From: Porphyrobacter sp.
GTDB taxonomy: Bacteria; Pseudomonadota; Alphaproteobacteria; Sphingomonadales; Sphingomonadaceae
Direction: 5' to 3'
NCBI GenBank assembly: GCA_027531395.1
Contig: JAPZRO010000003.1
Coordinates: forward strand, 310,001-374,000
Length of the DNA stretch: 64,000 nt
In this document: one piece after another, positions 54,591 through 62,866 of the stretch
Numbering within the stretch: position 1 is the stretch's first letter
Layout of the letters: each line of letters starts with the position of its first letter
Translations under genes and position numbers: made by a program
The notes under the pieces: model-generated
Told to the model about the DNA's origin: nothing
The model's database searches: none
The model's input: only the letters and a program-made list of their open reading frames with translations

Positions 54591-55349
54591 ATGAACGCAC
54601 TGATCCTTGCTGCCGGCTATGGCAGCCGCATCGCTGCTCTTGCCGCGCCCAAGCCGCTGGTGCCGGTCGCGGGCGTGTGCCTGCTCGAATGGTCGGTGCG
54701 GCAGGCCGCCAGCGCCGGAATTACCCACGCAGTGGTCGTTACCGGCCACCGGGCGAGCGAGATCGAGGCGCGCCTGCCGGGCATCGCCTATCGCACCGGG
54801 GTGAGCCTCGAAGCGTGCCGGATTACCGACTGGTCGCGCCCCAACGGCCACTCGGTGCTGGCGGGCGCAGGCCGGATCGAAGGCAATTACCTGCTGATGA
54901 TGGCCGATCACCTGTTCGCCGCCGGGCTGCTCCGGACGCTGGTGCAGGACATGGGCCGCACCCGTGGCGCATCGCTGGCGATCGATCGCGACGTTGCCGG
55001 GCCGACGATCGATCCTGACGACGCGACCTGGGTGCGCCGCCGCGCCAATGGCCGGATCGCGCTGATCGGCAAGCACCTGACCCGCTACGATGCGGTTGAT
55101 TGCGGGGCCTTCATCGCCACGCCCGAACTCGCCGAAGCGATTGCCGAGGCGGTGAGCGAAGGCGCGGCGGGGAGCCTGTCGGAAGGGATGCAGCGCCTGG
55201 CCGAGCGCGGCGCGGCCGATACCGTCGATGTCACCGGCCAGTGGTGGATCGATGTCGATGATCCGCGCATGCACGCCATGGCCGAAGCCGACGCGCCGTT
55301 CCATCTCGAGGGCGCGATGCGCCGGATGCCCCGGACGGTCGCGGCCTGA
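54591..55349 (+). CDS. NTP transferase, likely CTP:inositol-1-phosphate cytidylyltransferase (IPCT-like)
   Basis: A 252-residue nucleotidyltransferase with the PP-loop 'LILAAGYGSRIAAL' and 'PKPLVPVAG' at the N-terminus. 'NYLLMMADHLF' carries the metal Asp. 'LAIDRDVAGPTIDPDDATWV', 'YDAVDCGAFIATPEL', 'SLSEGMQRLAERG' and 'VTGQWWIDVDDP' follow the order known from IPCT domains of IPCT/DIPPS enzymes. It would activate inositol phosphate made by the synthase 70 bases upstream to CDP-inositol. A GTG at 54531 would extend it by 20 residues. A sugar-1-phosphate substrate remains possible. Confidence 0.85.
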   Translation: MNALILAAGYGSRIAALAAPKPLVPVAGVCLLEWSVRQAASAGITHAVVVTGHRASEIEARLPGIAYRTGVSLEACRITDWSRPNGHSVLAGAGRIEGNYLLMMADHLFAAGLLRTLVQDMGRTRGASLAIDRDVAGPTIDPDDATWVRRRANGRIALIGKHLTRYDAVDCGAFIATPELAEAIAEAVSEGAAGSLSEGMQRLAERGAADTVDVTGQWWIDVDDPRMHAMAEADAPFHLEGAMRRMPRTVAA

Positions 55350-55350
55350 G

Positions 55351-56556
55351 CTACTGGCTGTTGAGCGCGTTGCCGGTCGCCACGATCGAGAAGGCGGTGC
55401 TCGAAATCGTCTGCAGGAAGCGCTCCAGCTCCACCCCCGGCGCGGTCGAGATGTAGAGCACATCGCCGTCGCGCATCCGGAAGTCCTGCATCGCGAACAG
55501 GCTGGCCGCATCGGTCATGCGCAGGGTGTAGACCACCGGCACGCGCCCGTCGGCCGTCGCCTGAACGTCCGGCCCCGCCAATGCTGGCAGCGCCGCGCGG
55601 TCTTCCAGCCGGAACACGAACACGCCCTTCACGTCGGCGCGGCGATCATTGAGCCCGCCCGCGCGGCCCAGCGCCTCGGCCAGCGTGATGCCGTTGCCTT
55701 CGAACGGCACCTCGGCATTGCGTTGCACCGCACCGAGCGCGACAAAGCTGAAAGGCTGGTGCTGCACCGTCACCACATCGCCGGGGCGCAGGCGGACGTT
55801 CTGGAGCGGATCGTTGATCACTTTCTCCAGCGGCATCACCGCGCGCTGCGTCCCGCGGGCGAGCTGCACCGTCGATTGCTCGATCGGCTGCTTGGTGCCG
55901 CCGGCCACCGCGAGCGCATCGAGCAGCCGCTCGCCGCGCGCGGAAAGGCCGATCTGGCGGCTAGCCCCGACTTCGCCGAGGATCGTCGCGGTGCGGGTTT
56001 CATTCGCCACGAGCCGCACCACCGCCTGCGGATCATTGGCGCGGCGCCGCAGCCGCCCGACGATCAGCGATTCGACCTGTTCGGGCCGCATCCCCAGCAC
56101 CTTGATCCGCCCGACAAAGGGGATCGCGATCATCCCGCTCTCGTCGACCTGCTGGCGCGGGATCGGGGTGTTGGCGGCAACATCGGCATTCCCGCCAAGC
56201 TGCTGATCGCCCGGCACCGCGCCAAACAGCACCGCCGGCGGGGCTTCCCAGATGGCGATGTCGATCTGGTCGCCCGGGGCAATCACCGTGGCCGATACTC
56301 CGCTGTCGCCGAACAGTTCGGCAAAGCTCGCCGCCTTTTCGAAGCTGGCGAGGCCCGCCACGACATCGGTGCTGAGCGGCAGGACCTTGATCGCGCCCTC
56401 GGCATAGGTCTGCCCGTCCTCCTGCGCGCTGCGGATCGCGCCGGTCGACGGACCGGCCCCGCCAAGGCTGGTGCAGGCCCCGGCAAGACCAAGGCACAGC
56501 GCTGCCGCCGCCGGTTTGGCGATGAGGTGCAGGCGAAGCGAGGACACGGCGGGCAT
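55351..56556 (-). CDS. Wza-like polysaccharide export outer-membrane lipoprotein
   Basis: A 401-residue outer-membrane secretin-like export protein. The signal peptide ends in the lipobox 'LAGAC' (acyl Cys about residue 28). The Poly_export domain begins 'VIAPGDQIDIAIWEAPPAVL'; SLBB-type repeats follow ('GEVGASRQIGLSARGERLLD', 'VRLRPGDVVTVQHQ', 'MRDGDVLYISTAPG'). ATG 56556 has AGGAAG at good spacing. It is the last gene of the minus-strand export operon and would form the outer-membrane pore for the exported glycan. It converges on the IPCT-like gene, one base apart. Confidence 0.95.
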   Translation of the reverse strand: MPAVSSLRLHLIAKPAAAALCLGLAGACTSLGGAGPSTGAIRSAQEDGQTYAEGAIKVLPLSTDVVAGLASFEKAASFAELFGDSGVSATVIAPGDQIDIAIWEAPPAVLFGAVPGDQQLGGNADVAANTPIPRQQVDESGMIAIPFVGRIKVLGMRPEQVESLIVGRLRRRANDPQAVVRLVANETRTATILGEVGASRQIGLSARGERLLDALAVAGGTKQPIEQSTVQLARGTQRAVMPLEKVINDPLQNVRLRPGDVVTVQHQPFSFVALGAVQRNAEVPFEGNGITLAEALGRAGGLNDRRADVKGVFVFRLEDRAALPALAGPDVQATADGRVPVVYTLRMTDAASLFAMQDFRMRDGDVLYISTAPGVELERFLQTISSTAFSIVATGNALNSQ

Positions 56557-56581
56557 GGCAATCTTCCTGAGGGGCGAGGCG

Positions 56582-57892
56582 TTACAGGAACCGGTCATAG
56601 ACGGCCTTCAAACGTTCGCGATAGATTTCGGGGCTGTAGCGCGCGGCTTGCTGGTACCCCAGCGCGATGTAGTGTTCGCGCAGGGCCGCGTCGGCGTCCA
56701 GCGTGCGGATCGCCTGGGTGATCGCCTGCGTGTCATAGGGATCGACCATCAGCGCCGCATCGCCCGCCACCTCGGGCAGCGAGGAGGTGTTGGAGCAGAT
56801 CACCGGCGTGCCGAGCAGCATCGCCTCCAGCACCGGCAGGCCGAAGCCTTCGTAGAGCGAGGGGAACATCGCCACCTTCGCCCCGCGGATCAGGCTGACC
56901 AGCAGCGGGAAGGGCGCATAGGGCATCTGGATGATCCGCTTGCGCGCCCCGCGGCGGCGCTCGAGGCTGCCATAGACCGTCCCGGTCTCGCCCAGCAGCT
57001 TCAATTCCTGCTCGGACTTCCACGCCTGCGCGCCAACGATCACCAGCGGGGTTTCGACCTGCGAGGACAGGTAGGCCTCGATCAGCCGGCCGATGTTCTT
57101 CTTGGGCTCCAGCGAGCCCCAGAACAGGAAATAGCCCTTGTAGTCGAAGCCCGTCAGCCCCTCGACCTCGCGCGCGACCTGATCCTCGGGCTTGAAGCGG
57201 TATTTGTCGGGAATGCTCACCGACTGGTAGGTGTTGGTGATCCGCTCCTCCGGAATGCCGACGAGGTCGATCAGGTCCCGCTTCGAGCTTTCCGAGACCG
57301 TGACGATGTGATCGGCCGACTTGCCGAGCTTCTTCATCAGCCGGAAGTAATGCCGCTTCTGGTCCAGAGTGGTGTAGGGCAGCCGCAGCGGCACGAGATC
57401 GTGCAGGGTGTAGATGTTGGGCCGCCCGCCGACCTTGATCGGCAAGGGGTAGGTCCAGTGCGCGAGATCGGGCTTTTCCGGCAGGCGGATCGACAGCGGC
57501 ATCTTCCACAGCCGGTAGACCGCCTGCGCGCGTGCGAAGGCTTCGGGCGCGTTGTAGAGACGGTCGAACTTCGGCAGCCGCGATTGGAAGGTGCGGGTGA
57601 CGACCTTGCCCGTCACCGGGATCTGGCGGGCCCGCACCGCCAGCGGCCCCTGCACCGCCTGATAGGCACGATCGAGGATTTCGAGCCACTTGATCCGTTC
57701 ATCGACCGCGGAATCGAAGAAATAGATCTCGCGCAGCAGATCATTGCGGGTGGCGCTGGCATTGTTGCCGTAGAGCACGTCCACCTCGTGCCCGAGACCC
57801 GCGATCTCGTAGCTGAGGTTGCGCGCATAGGTCGCCACCCCGGTGCCTTTCTCAAGCCCGAGATTGTAGCCGTCGATCAGGACTCTCGCCAT
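56582..57892 (-). CDS. glycosyltransferase family 4 (GT-B fold)
   Basis: A 436-residue retaining glycosyltransferase. '[20 protein letters not shown]' opens the acceptor half; '[13 protein letters not shown]' and '[12 protein letters not shown]' follow. The donor site has '[20 protein letters not shown]' and the E-x7-E region '[18 protein letters not shown]'. It lies between the methyltransferase (12 bases upstream) and the Wza-like gene in the export operon and probably adds a sugar, perhaps mannose or rhamnose, to the repeat unit or lipid acceptor. Confidence 0.94.
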   Translation of the reverse strand: MARVLIDGYNLGLEKGTGVATYARNLSYEIAGLGHEVDVLYGNNASATRNDLLREIYFFDSAVDERIKWLEILDRAYQAVQGPLAVRARQIPVTGKVVTRTFQSRLPKFDRLYNAPEAFARAQAVYRLWKMPLSIRLPEKPDLAHWTYPLPIKVGGRPNIYTLHDLVPLRLPYTTLDQKRHYFRLMKKLGKSADHIVTVSESSKRDLIDLVGIPEERITNTYQSVSIPDKYRFKPEDQVAREVEGLTGFDYKGYFLFWGSLEPKKNIGRLIEAYLSSQVETPLVIVGAQAWKSEQELKLLGETGTVYGSLERRRGARKRIIQMPYAPFPLLVSLIRGAKVAMFPSLYEGFGLPVLEAMLLGTPVICSNTSSLPEVAGDAALMVDPYDTQAITQAIRTLDADAALREHYIALGYQQAARYSPEIYRERLKAVYDRFL

Positions 57893-57904
57893 GCCGCGCG
57901 CGCC

Positions 57905-58792
57905 TTACAGCTTGCGCACGATCAGGCCGAACGACGTCACCGCCCAGCGCTGGATCTGCAGCTTGAGGTGATCGTCGACGCTGTAGGGCGGCGTGTCGAT
58001 GTGCAGATCGAGCGGCTGCTGGCCGAGGTTGAAATTGAACTCCATCTCCGCGCCCATCAGCTTCAGCCGCCGCTGGAGCAGCAGGAAATCGCGCTTGCGG
58101 AACAGCACGGTGCTGGCGTTGTCGAGCGTGTCTGCGTCCGAGGAGCAGTTGAATTCGGTGGTGTGCACCGCAATCCCGCCGGGCTTCAAACACTTGACCG
58201 AATTGATCACGAATTCGAGCCCGTGCATGATCGAGCCCAAGTGCTCGAAGGCGCAGGCCGACCACACGAAATCGTACTGGCCTTCCAGATCCGCGTCGAT
58301 CGCGTTCATGTCCATGAAGCGGAAGTCGACCAGCTTGTCGAAGGTCTCGGGATCGCAGATCGCGCGATCATTGAGCGAGGCCTTGTTGTGGGCATGCTGG
58401 GCGGTCTTGACCCAGCCGGCCTGCTTGGCCTCTTCCGGTTCGAGATCGGTCGCCAGCACCGAAACGCCGTTCTTGGCGAATACCGCAGCGAGCGGCTCCA
58501 GCCCGACCCCGAAGCCGAGCGCACGCTTGCCCGGCACCAGCATTCCGTGGGTCTTGAGCGCCTGGAGAATGTAGCAGAACTCCCACTGCTTGCGGTGCAT
58601 GCGCGGCAGCTCGCGGATCTGGCCGCACCAGTAGGAATAGTGCGGCTCCTCCATCTGCGCTTGGGTGCAGGCCTGCGACACCGGCGCCCACAGGGTGGGC
58701 TCGGGCGTGTCGTCCTCGGGCTGCGCCGGCACCGGCAGCGGAGCGGACACCGGGGAGCGGTAGCGAAGCTTCCACAGAAGGGATTTGAGCAT
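57905..58792 (-). CDS. SAM-dependent methyltransferase
   Basis: A 295-residue class I methyltransferase. The SAM motif I is 'RALGFGVGLEPLAAVFAKNG', acidic residue 'VLATDLEPE' ends strand two, and 'YDFVWSACAFEHLGSI' is motif IV. ATG 58792 is the natural start; an open extension to 58855 overlaps the ABC gene. Located between the ABC transporter and a glycosyltransferase, it may cap the growing glycan by O-methylation, a way chain length is set in some ABC-exported polysaccharides. The substrate is unproven. Confidence 0.88.
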   Translation of the reverse strand: MLKSLLWKLRYRSPVSAPLPVPAQPEDDTPEPTLWAPVSQACTQAQMEEPHYSYWCGQIRELPRMHRKQWEFCYILQALKTHGMLVPGKRALGFGVGLEPLAAVFAKNGVSVLATDLEPEEAKQAGWVKTAQHAHNKASLNDRAICDPETFDKLVDFRFMDMNAIDADLEGQYDFVWSACAFEHLGSIMHGLEFVINSVKCLKPGGIAVHTTEFNCSSDADTLDNASTVLFRKRDFLLLQRRLKLMGAEMEFNFNLGQQPLDLHIDTPPYSVDDHLKLQIQRWAVTSFGLIVRKL

Positions 58793-58806
58793 GGATTCGG
58801 CCCTGT

Positions 58807-59505
58807 CTAAGCGGTTGCGACCGGAACATGGGGCCAGCCCGGAGGCGGCTTCCACCCGATCAGTTCCTTGAAGTCGGCATAGGCGACCTCGAAATCGTCG
58901 TATTGCACCAGCCGCCCGTCATGCAGCACGCCCCAGCGGTTGCAGTGATCGCGGACATAGGCGGCATCGTGCGAGATGATGATCATCGCCCGGTCGGCGC
59001 GCTTTTCGAACAGCTCGAAGTTGCAGCGGTCGTGGAAGCGCGCGTCGCCCACCGCGCTGATCTCGTCGATCAGGAAGCAGTCGAATTCGATGATCATCGA
59101 GATCGCGAAGGCCAGCCTTGCGCGCATCCCCGAGGAATAGGTGATCACCGGCTCGCGCAGGTAAGGGCCAAGCTCGGCGAACTCCTCGACGAAGGCGAGA
59201 TTACGCTCGAAATCCTGTTCGTAGATCCGGCTGATGAAGCGGACATTGTCGGCCCCGGTCAGCTGGTGCTGGAACGCGCCGGAGAAGGCCAGCGGCCAAG
59301 AGATCGAGATGTCGCTCTCGATCGTGCCCGCGGTCGGCCGCTCGGCCCCGCTGATAAGGCGCACCAGCGTCGACTTGCCCGCGCCATTGCGGCCGAGAAT
59401 GCCCAGCCGCTCGCCCATCGCGAGATCGAAGCTGATATCCTCGAACACCAGATTCTCGCCGAAGCGGGTCTGGTAGACCTTCTTGAGATCGCGCACCCGG
59501 ATCAT
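58807..59505 (-). CDS. ABC transporter ATP-binding protein, KpsT/Wzt-like
   Basis: A 232-residue ATPase of polysaccharide-export type. Walker A 'GRNGAGKS' is near residue 38, the signature motif is 'YSSGMRAR', Walker B 'FDCFLIDE', and the switch His is in 'IIISHDAAYV'. It lacks the C-terminal glycan-binding extension of long Wzt proteins, so it is the KpsT kind. It overlaps the permease gene by ATGA; together they would move a lipid-linked glycan across the inner membrane. Confidence 0.95.
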   Translation of the reverse strand: MIRVRDLKKVYQTRFGENLVFEDISFDLAMGERLGILGRNGAGKSTLVRLISGAERPTAGTIESDISISWPLAFSGAFQHQLTGADNVRFISRIYEQDFERNLAFVEEFAELGPYLREPVITYSSGMRARLAFAISMIIEFDCFLIDEISAVGDARFHDRCNFELFEKRADRAMIIISHDAAYVRDHCNRWGVLHDGRLVQYDDFEVAYADFKELIGWKPPPGWPHVPVATA

Positions 59506-60305
59506 CCCGGCACCACCCGGCGCGAGACGTAGCGCAGCGCGATCAGCGCCACGAGCGTGAGGACGAGGTTGAACGGGATCAGATAGGCCAGATCATAGGT
59601 CGCCCGCGCACGATCCCCGAAGAAGCCTTCGCGCAGGAACTCGATGCCGTGCACGGTCGGGATGTAGAGCACGAGCTCCTGCGCGAACGGCGGCAGCGCG
59701 GCGACGATGAAGGCCGCGCCCGAGAGCGGGAACAACAGGTAGGACGCCGGGTGCCACAGCTTGTCGACCAGCTCGCTGCGGTGCGACAGCGCCCCCAGCC
59801 CGATCGCCAGCGCGCTGCCGAACCATGCCAGCATCAGCCAGCCGCCGGCAACCTTCAGGAAATCCTCGGGCGGCTCCATCCATTCGACCGCGATGAACAG
59901 GATCGAGAGCGCCGCGAAGGAAATCGTCGCCCCGCCGAATTCGAGCAACAGGCGTGCGATGTAGATGTCGAACACCTTGATGTTGCGGTGATACATCAGC
60001 GCCAGATTGTTCTGGAGCGCGCCGATGCAGCGCCCGGGCATGTTGCGCCACAGCAGCACGCTGGAATAGCCGGTGAGCGCGAAGGCGGAGATCGGCAGGT
60101 CGCTGCCATGCACCGATTTGGTCGCGGTCCACAGGATCGTCACCCCGATGGTGAAGATCATCGGTTCGACGAACAGCCACAGGAAGCCGATATTGTGCCG
60201 CCCGTAGCGCGTCAGCATCTCGCGCCGCAACAGCGCGTCGATCACCCGCCACTGGATGCGCAGGGCATGGCCGAACGAGGGCCGGGGGGCGGGAGCGGTC
60301 GCCAT
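59502..60305 (-). CDS. ABC-2 type permease, KpsM/Wzm-like
   Basis: A 267-residue membrane protein starting at ATG 60305 ('MATAPAPRPSFGHALRIQ'). The cytoplasmic lead 'DALLRREMLTRYGRHNIGFL' with 'WLFVEPMIFTIGVTILW' is characteristic of KpsM-type ABC-2 permeases. Six hydrophobic segments fit the family. Its start overlaps the KpsE-like stop (TGATG) and its end overlaps the ATPase start. Confidence 0.94.
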   Translation of the reverse strand: MATAPAPRPSFGHALRIQWRVIDALLRREMLTRYGRHNIGFLWLFVEPMIFTIGVTILWTATKSVHGSDLPISAFALTGYSSVLLWRNMPGRCIGALQNNLALMYHRNIKVFDIYIARLLLEFGGATISFAALSILFIAVEWMEPPEDFLKVAGGWLMLAWFGSALAIGLGALSHRSELVDKLWHPASYLLFPLSGAAFIVAALPPFAQELVLYIPTVHGIEFLREGFFGDRARATYDLAYLIPFNLVLTLVALIALRYVSRRVVPG

Positions 60306-61396
60306 CAGTCGCGGTGCTCGCGCACGCCGATCGCCAGCATCGACAAGACGCCCCACGCCAGCAGGCCGAGCACGAGTGCGGCAAAGATCGAGCGAAGGCG
60401 GCGCGGTTCCTCGGGATAGTCAGGCAAGCTCGGGGCGGCGATCTTTTCGAGATAGGCCTGCTTGCGCCGCGCCTCGGCACGGGCCTCCTGGAGCGAGGCG
60501 CGGGTGGCGGCGAGCTGCTTTTCAGCGAATTCGACGTCGACCTGCAGTTCCTGATAGCGGGTCAGCGCCGAGGACAGCGATGAACGCCCGCCCGTCAGAT
60601 TGCCGCGTGCCTCCTCGATCTCGCGCTGGAGATCACGCACCTGCGTGCGCAGGAAGGGGATCTGCGAGGCTTCGGGGGTGTAGGTCTGGAGCTGGCGCAG
60701 CCGGGTCTGGGCGGCGATCAGCTCGTCCTGCAGCTTGGAGATCATCTGCAAGCCGACTTCGGATTCCTGCACCGGATCAACGATGCCGCTGGTGTTGCGA
60801 TATTTCGCCAGCTCGACCGCCGCCGCGCGCGCCTTCTGCGCCGCTTCCTCGACCTCGCCCTCGGCAATCGCGATCATGTCGGCCTGCGAACGCTGCGACA
60901 GGCTGTTGACCAGCGCCTCGGACTGTTCGACCAGCCGGGCGTTGATATTCTGCGCCTGCTTGGGGGTGTAGGCGCGCACGCGGATGGTCAGCACCTGGGT
61001 CGTGGCGCCCTCCTCGACATCCAGCTTCTTCTGGAAGTAGCGGTAGAATTCCTCGTCGCTGTCACCCATCAGGCCGAAACGGTCGACCCAGAATAGCTCC
61101 GGATCGGAGTAAGCTTTCTTGAGCGCGCCGTCGGCATTGGCCTCGGAGATCGCGGCGCGCGATTGCAGATAGGCGACGACGGTGTTGTTGCCCTCGCTCG
61201 GCGCGCCGAACCCCGTCTGGTCAAGCGCGAGATCGAGCGGCGATTGCGGCCCCTGCGTCGGGTTGCGCACGACGATGCGCGATTCCGAGATGTACACGTC
61301 CTCGGCCAGCAACCCGTAATAAAGGATCGCCAGCAGCGTCGGCACGATCACGATCAACAGCGCCGGGCTGACAAGGGATTTGAGACGGTCAATCAC
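60305..61396 (-). CDS. KpsE/Wzz-type capsule export inner-membrane protein
   Basis: A 363-residue polysaccharide co-polymerase-like protein. TM1 lies near residues 10-30 ('PALLIVIVPTLLAILYYGLL'). A long periplasmic coiled coil spans about 150-320 ('YRELQ'-type and 'EARGNLTGG' segments), and TM2 is near the C-terminus ('SIFAALVLGLLAWGVLSMLA'). This is the KpsE/CtrB/BexC class that couples the ABC transporter to the Wza-like pore. It overlaps the upstream glycosyltransferase by ATGA. Confidence 0.93.
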   Translation of the reverse strand: MIDRLKSLVSPALLIVIVPTLLAILYYGLLAEDVYISESRIVVRNPTQGPQSPLDLALDQTGFGAPSEGNNTVVAYLQSRAAISEANADGALKKAYSDPELFWVDRFGLMGDSDEEFYRYFQKKLDVEEGATTQVLTIRVRAYTPKQAQNINARLVEQSEALVNSLSQRSQADMIAIAEGEVEEAAQKARAAAVELAKYRNTSGIVDPVQESEVGLQMISKLQDELIAAQTRLRQLQTYTPEASQIPFLRTQVRDLQREIEEARGNLTGGRSSLSSALTRYQELQVDVEFAEKQLAATRASLQEARAEARRKQAYLEKIAAPSLPDYPEEPRRLRSIFAALVLGLLAWGVLSMLAIGVREHRD

Positions 61397-62691
61397 GCGG
61401 CAAGCACTCTTTCGCTCTGAGGTGTGACGCCTGAACCGGCGTGCGGCTGCGGGGCGGCAATGAAGCGCTCTACCACATGAAAATGCTCCGGCCAGCGCGG
61501 CATCGCGAAACCCTCCACACGGCGCGCCGGTTCCTGCAGCGCGGCAAGGATCGCCTGAGCCCAGCCTGCCCGGTCGGCCGGATCGACGAGGCAGGCCGCG
61601 CCTTGGGCGACTTCGCGGAACACCGGCAGGTCGCTGGCGATCACCGGGGTGCCGACCTGCAGCGCCTCAACGACCGGCAGGCCGAAACCCTCCGCCAGGC
61701 TCGGCATCAGCAGCGCGCGGGCGTTGCGGATCAGCGCCGCGAGCTCTTCATCGGGGCAGGACGGGCGATGCTCGACATGGGCGGCAAGGCCCGGCACTTC
61801 GGCGAGCGGCGCGAGCAGGTCACCGGTCATCGGCCCGGTCTGGCCCGCGAGCACCAGCCGCGGGGTGTGCGGCCCGAGGCGGGCGGCGAGATCCTGCCAC
61901 AGATCGAGCAGCAGGCGGTGGTTCTTGCGCGGCTCGATCGTGGCGACGCACAGGAAGAAGGGCGCGGCGGGCACGGGGTTTGCACCGCTGTCGGCCGGGA
62001 GATCCTCGCCCGCCAGCGGGGCCACGACCAGCGGCGGCAGCGGCAGGGCGCGCTCGGCGGCGAAAGCTTCGAGATCGGCGCGCACCGCCTGCGAGCCGAG
62101 GATGATCCCCGCCCCACTCTCCAGCGCGCGCAGCACCCGCCCGCGATGGCGGCGCACCGCGTGCGGGCGCGAGAATTCAGGGTGCCGCACGGGGATCAGA
62201 TCGTGCACGAAGTAGAACGGCCGCACGCCCGCCTGTCGCGCCCATTCGCGGTGCACGGCGAGATCGAAATCGGTGTGGCCGATGTTGAGATAGGCCCAAC
62301 CGGCGAAGGCCTGACGCCGGGGTCGCGTCACCAGCGCAGCGGACAGCATCCGCGCAATCCGCCCGCGCGCGCCGCGTCCCGGCGTATCGAGCAGATCGAA
62401 CAGCACCGCGGAATCGCGGGCCGAAAGGACCCGCACCAGTCCGCGATGCTGGACCACCGCCCGCGCGCGGCTGCGGAAATGGCGCAAGTAGGCGGTGCAC
62501 ACACGGTCGATCCCGGTCGGCTGCCGCCCGGTCCAGCTGCGCGCGACGAGGCGGGTGACATCGAGCAGTACGCCCTCTGCCGCATCGCCTTGCATAGAAA
62601 GCACAGAATCAGCCCGCACGCGCGCGCTCCCGCGGCCAGCGGCGCGTGATCGGGCAGGACCCGGCAGGGGAAGGCGCGACCCGAGGGACAA
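61393..62691 (-). CDS. glycosyltransferase family 4
   Basis: The first gene of the export operon. The GT-B donor site reads 'FLCVATIEPRKNHRLLLDLW' with 'PSLAEGFGLPVVEALQVG' as E-x7-E; the acceptor half has 'YFVHDLIPVRHPEFS' and 'GIILGSQAVRADLEAF'. The extreme start is uncertain: the longest frame begins at TTG 62691, but ATG 62595 ('MQGDAAEGVLLDVTRLV') begins at the recognisable domain and may be the true start. It is one of three GT4 enzymes in the locus. The RTX gene ends 175 bases upstream. Confidence 0.9.
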   Translation of the reverse strand: MSLGSRLPLPGPARSRAAGRGSARVRADSVLSMQGDAAEGVLLDVTRLVARSWTGRQPTGIDRVCTAYLRHFRSRARAVVQHRGLVRVLSARDSAVLFDLLDTPGRGARGRIARMLSAALVTRPRRQAFAGWAYLNIGHTDFDLAVHREWARQAGVRPFYFVHDLIPVRHPEFSRPHAVRRHRGRVLRALESGAGIILGSQAVRADLEAFAAERALPLPPLVVAPLAGEDLPADSGANPVPAAPFFLCVATIEPRKNHRLLLDLWQDLAARLGPHTPRLVLAGQTGPMTGDLLAPLAEVPGLAAHVEHRPSCPDEELAALIRNARALLMPSLAEGFGLPVVEALQVGTPVIASDLPVFREVAQGAACLVDPADRAGWAQAILAALQEPARRVEGFAMPRWPEHFHVVERFIAAPQPHAGSGVTPQSERVLAA

Positions 62692-62866
62692 TCATGGCAT
62701 TTCCTTGCAGGGCTACTCCTGCCGGTTCAAGCGGATATGCCGCCATTGCGGGGCGATCCGGTTCGGGCCGGGCTGCGCCGTGATAGAAGCTGGGTAGCGA
62801 GACTCAAGGGCGGGAAACTCCTGCGATGCCGCCAGCCGTTGCAGGTACGCGACGATTCGCCCGCCC

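Noticed and set aside
56471-58810. 779-codon open frame on the plus strand across the Wza-like, GT4 and methyltransferase genes
   Set aside because: It spans three well-supported minus-strand genes and shows no domain, signal peptide or codon pattern of its own.
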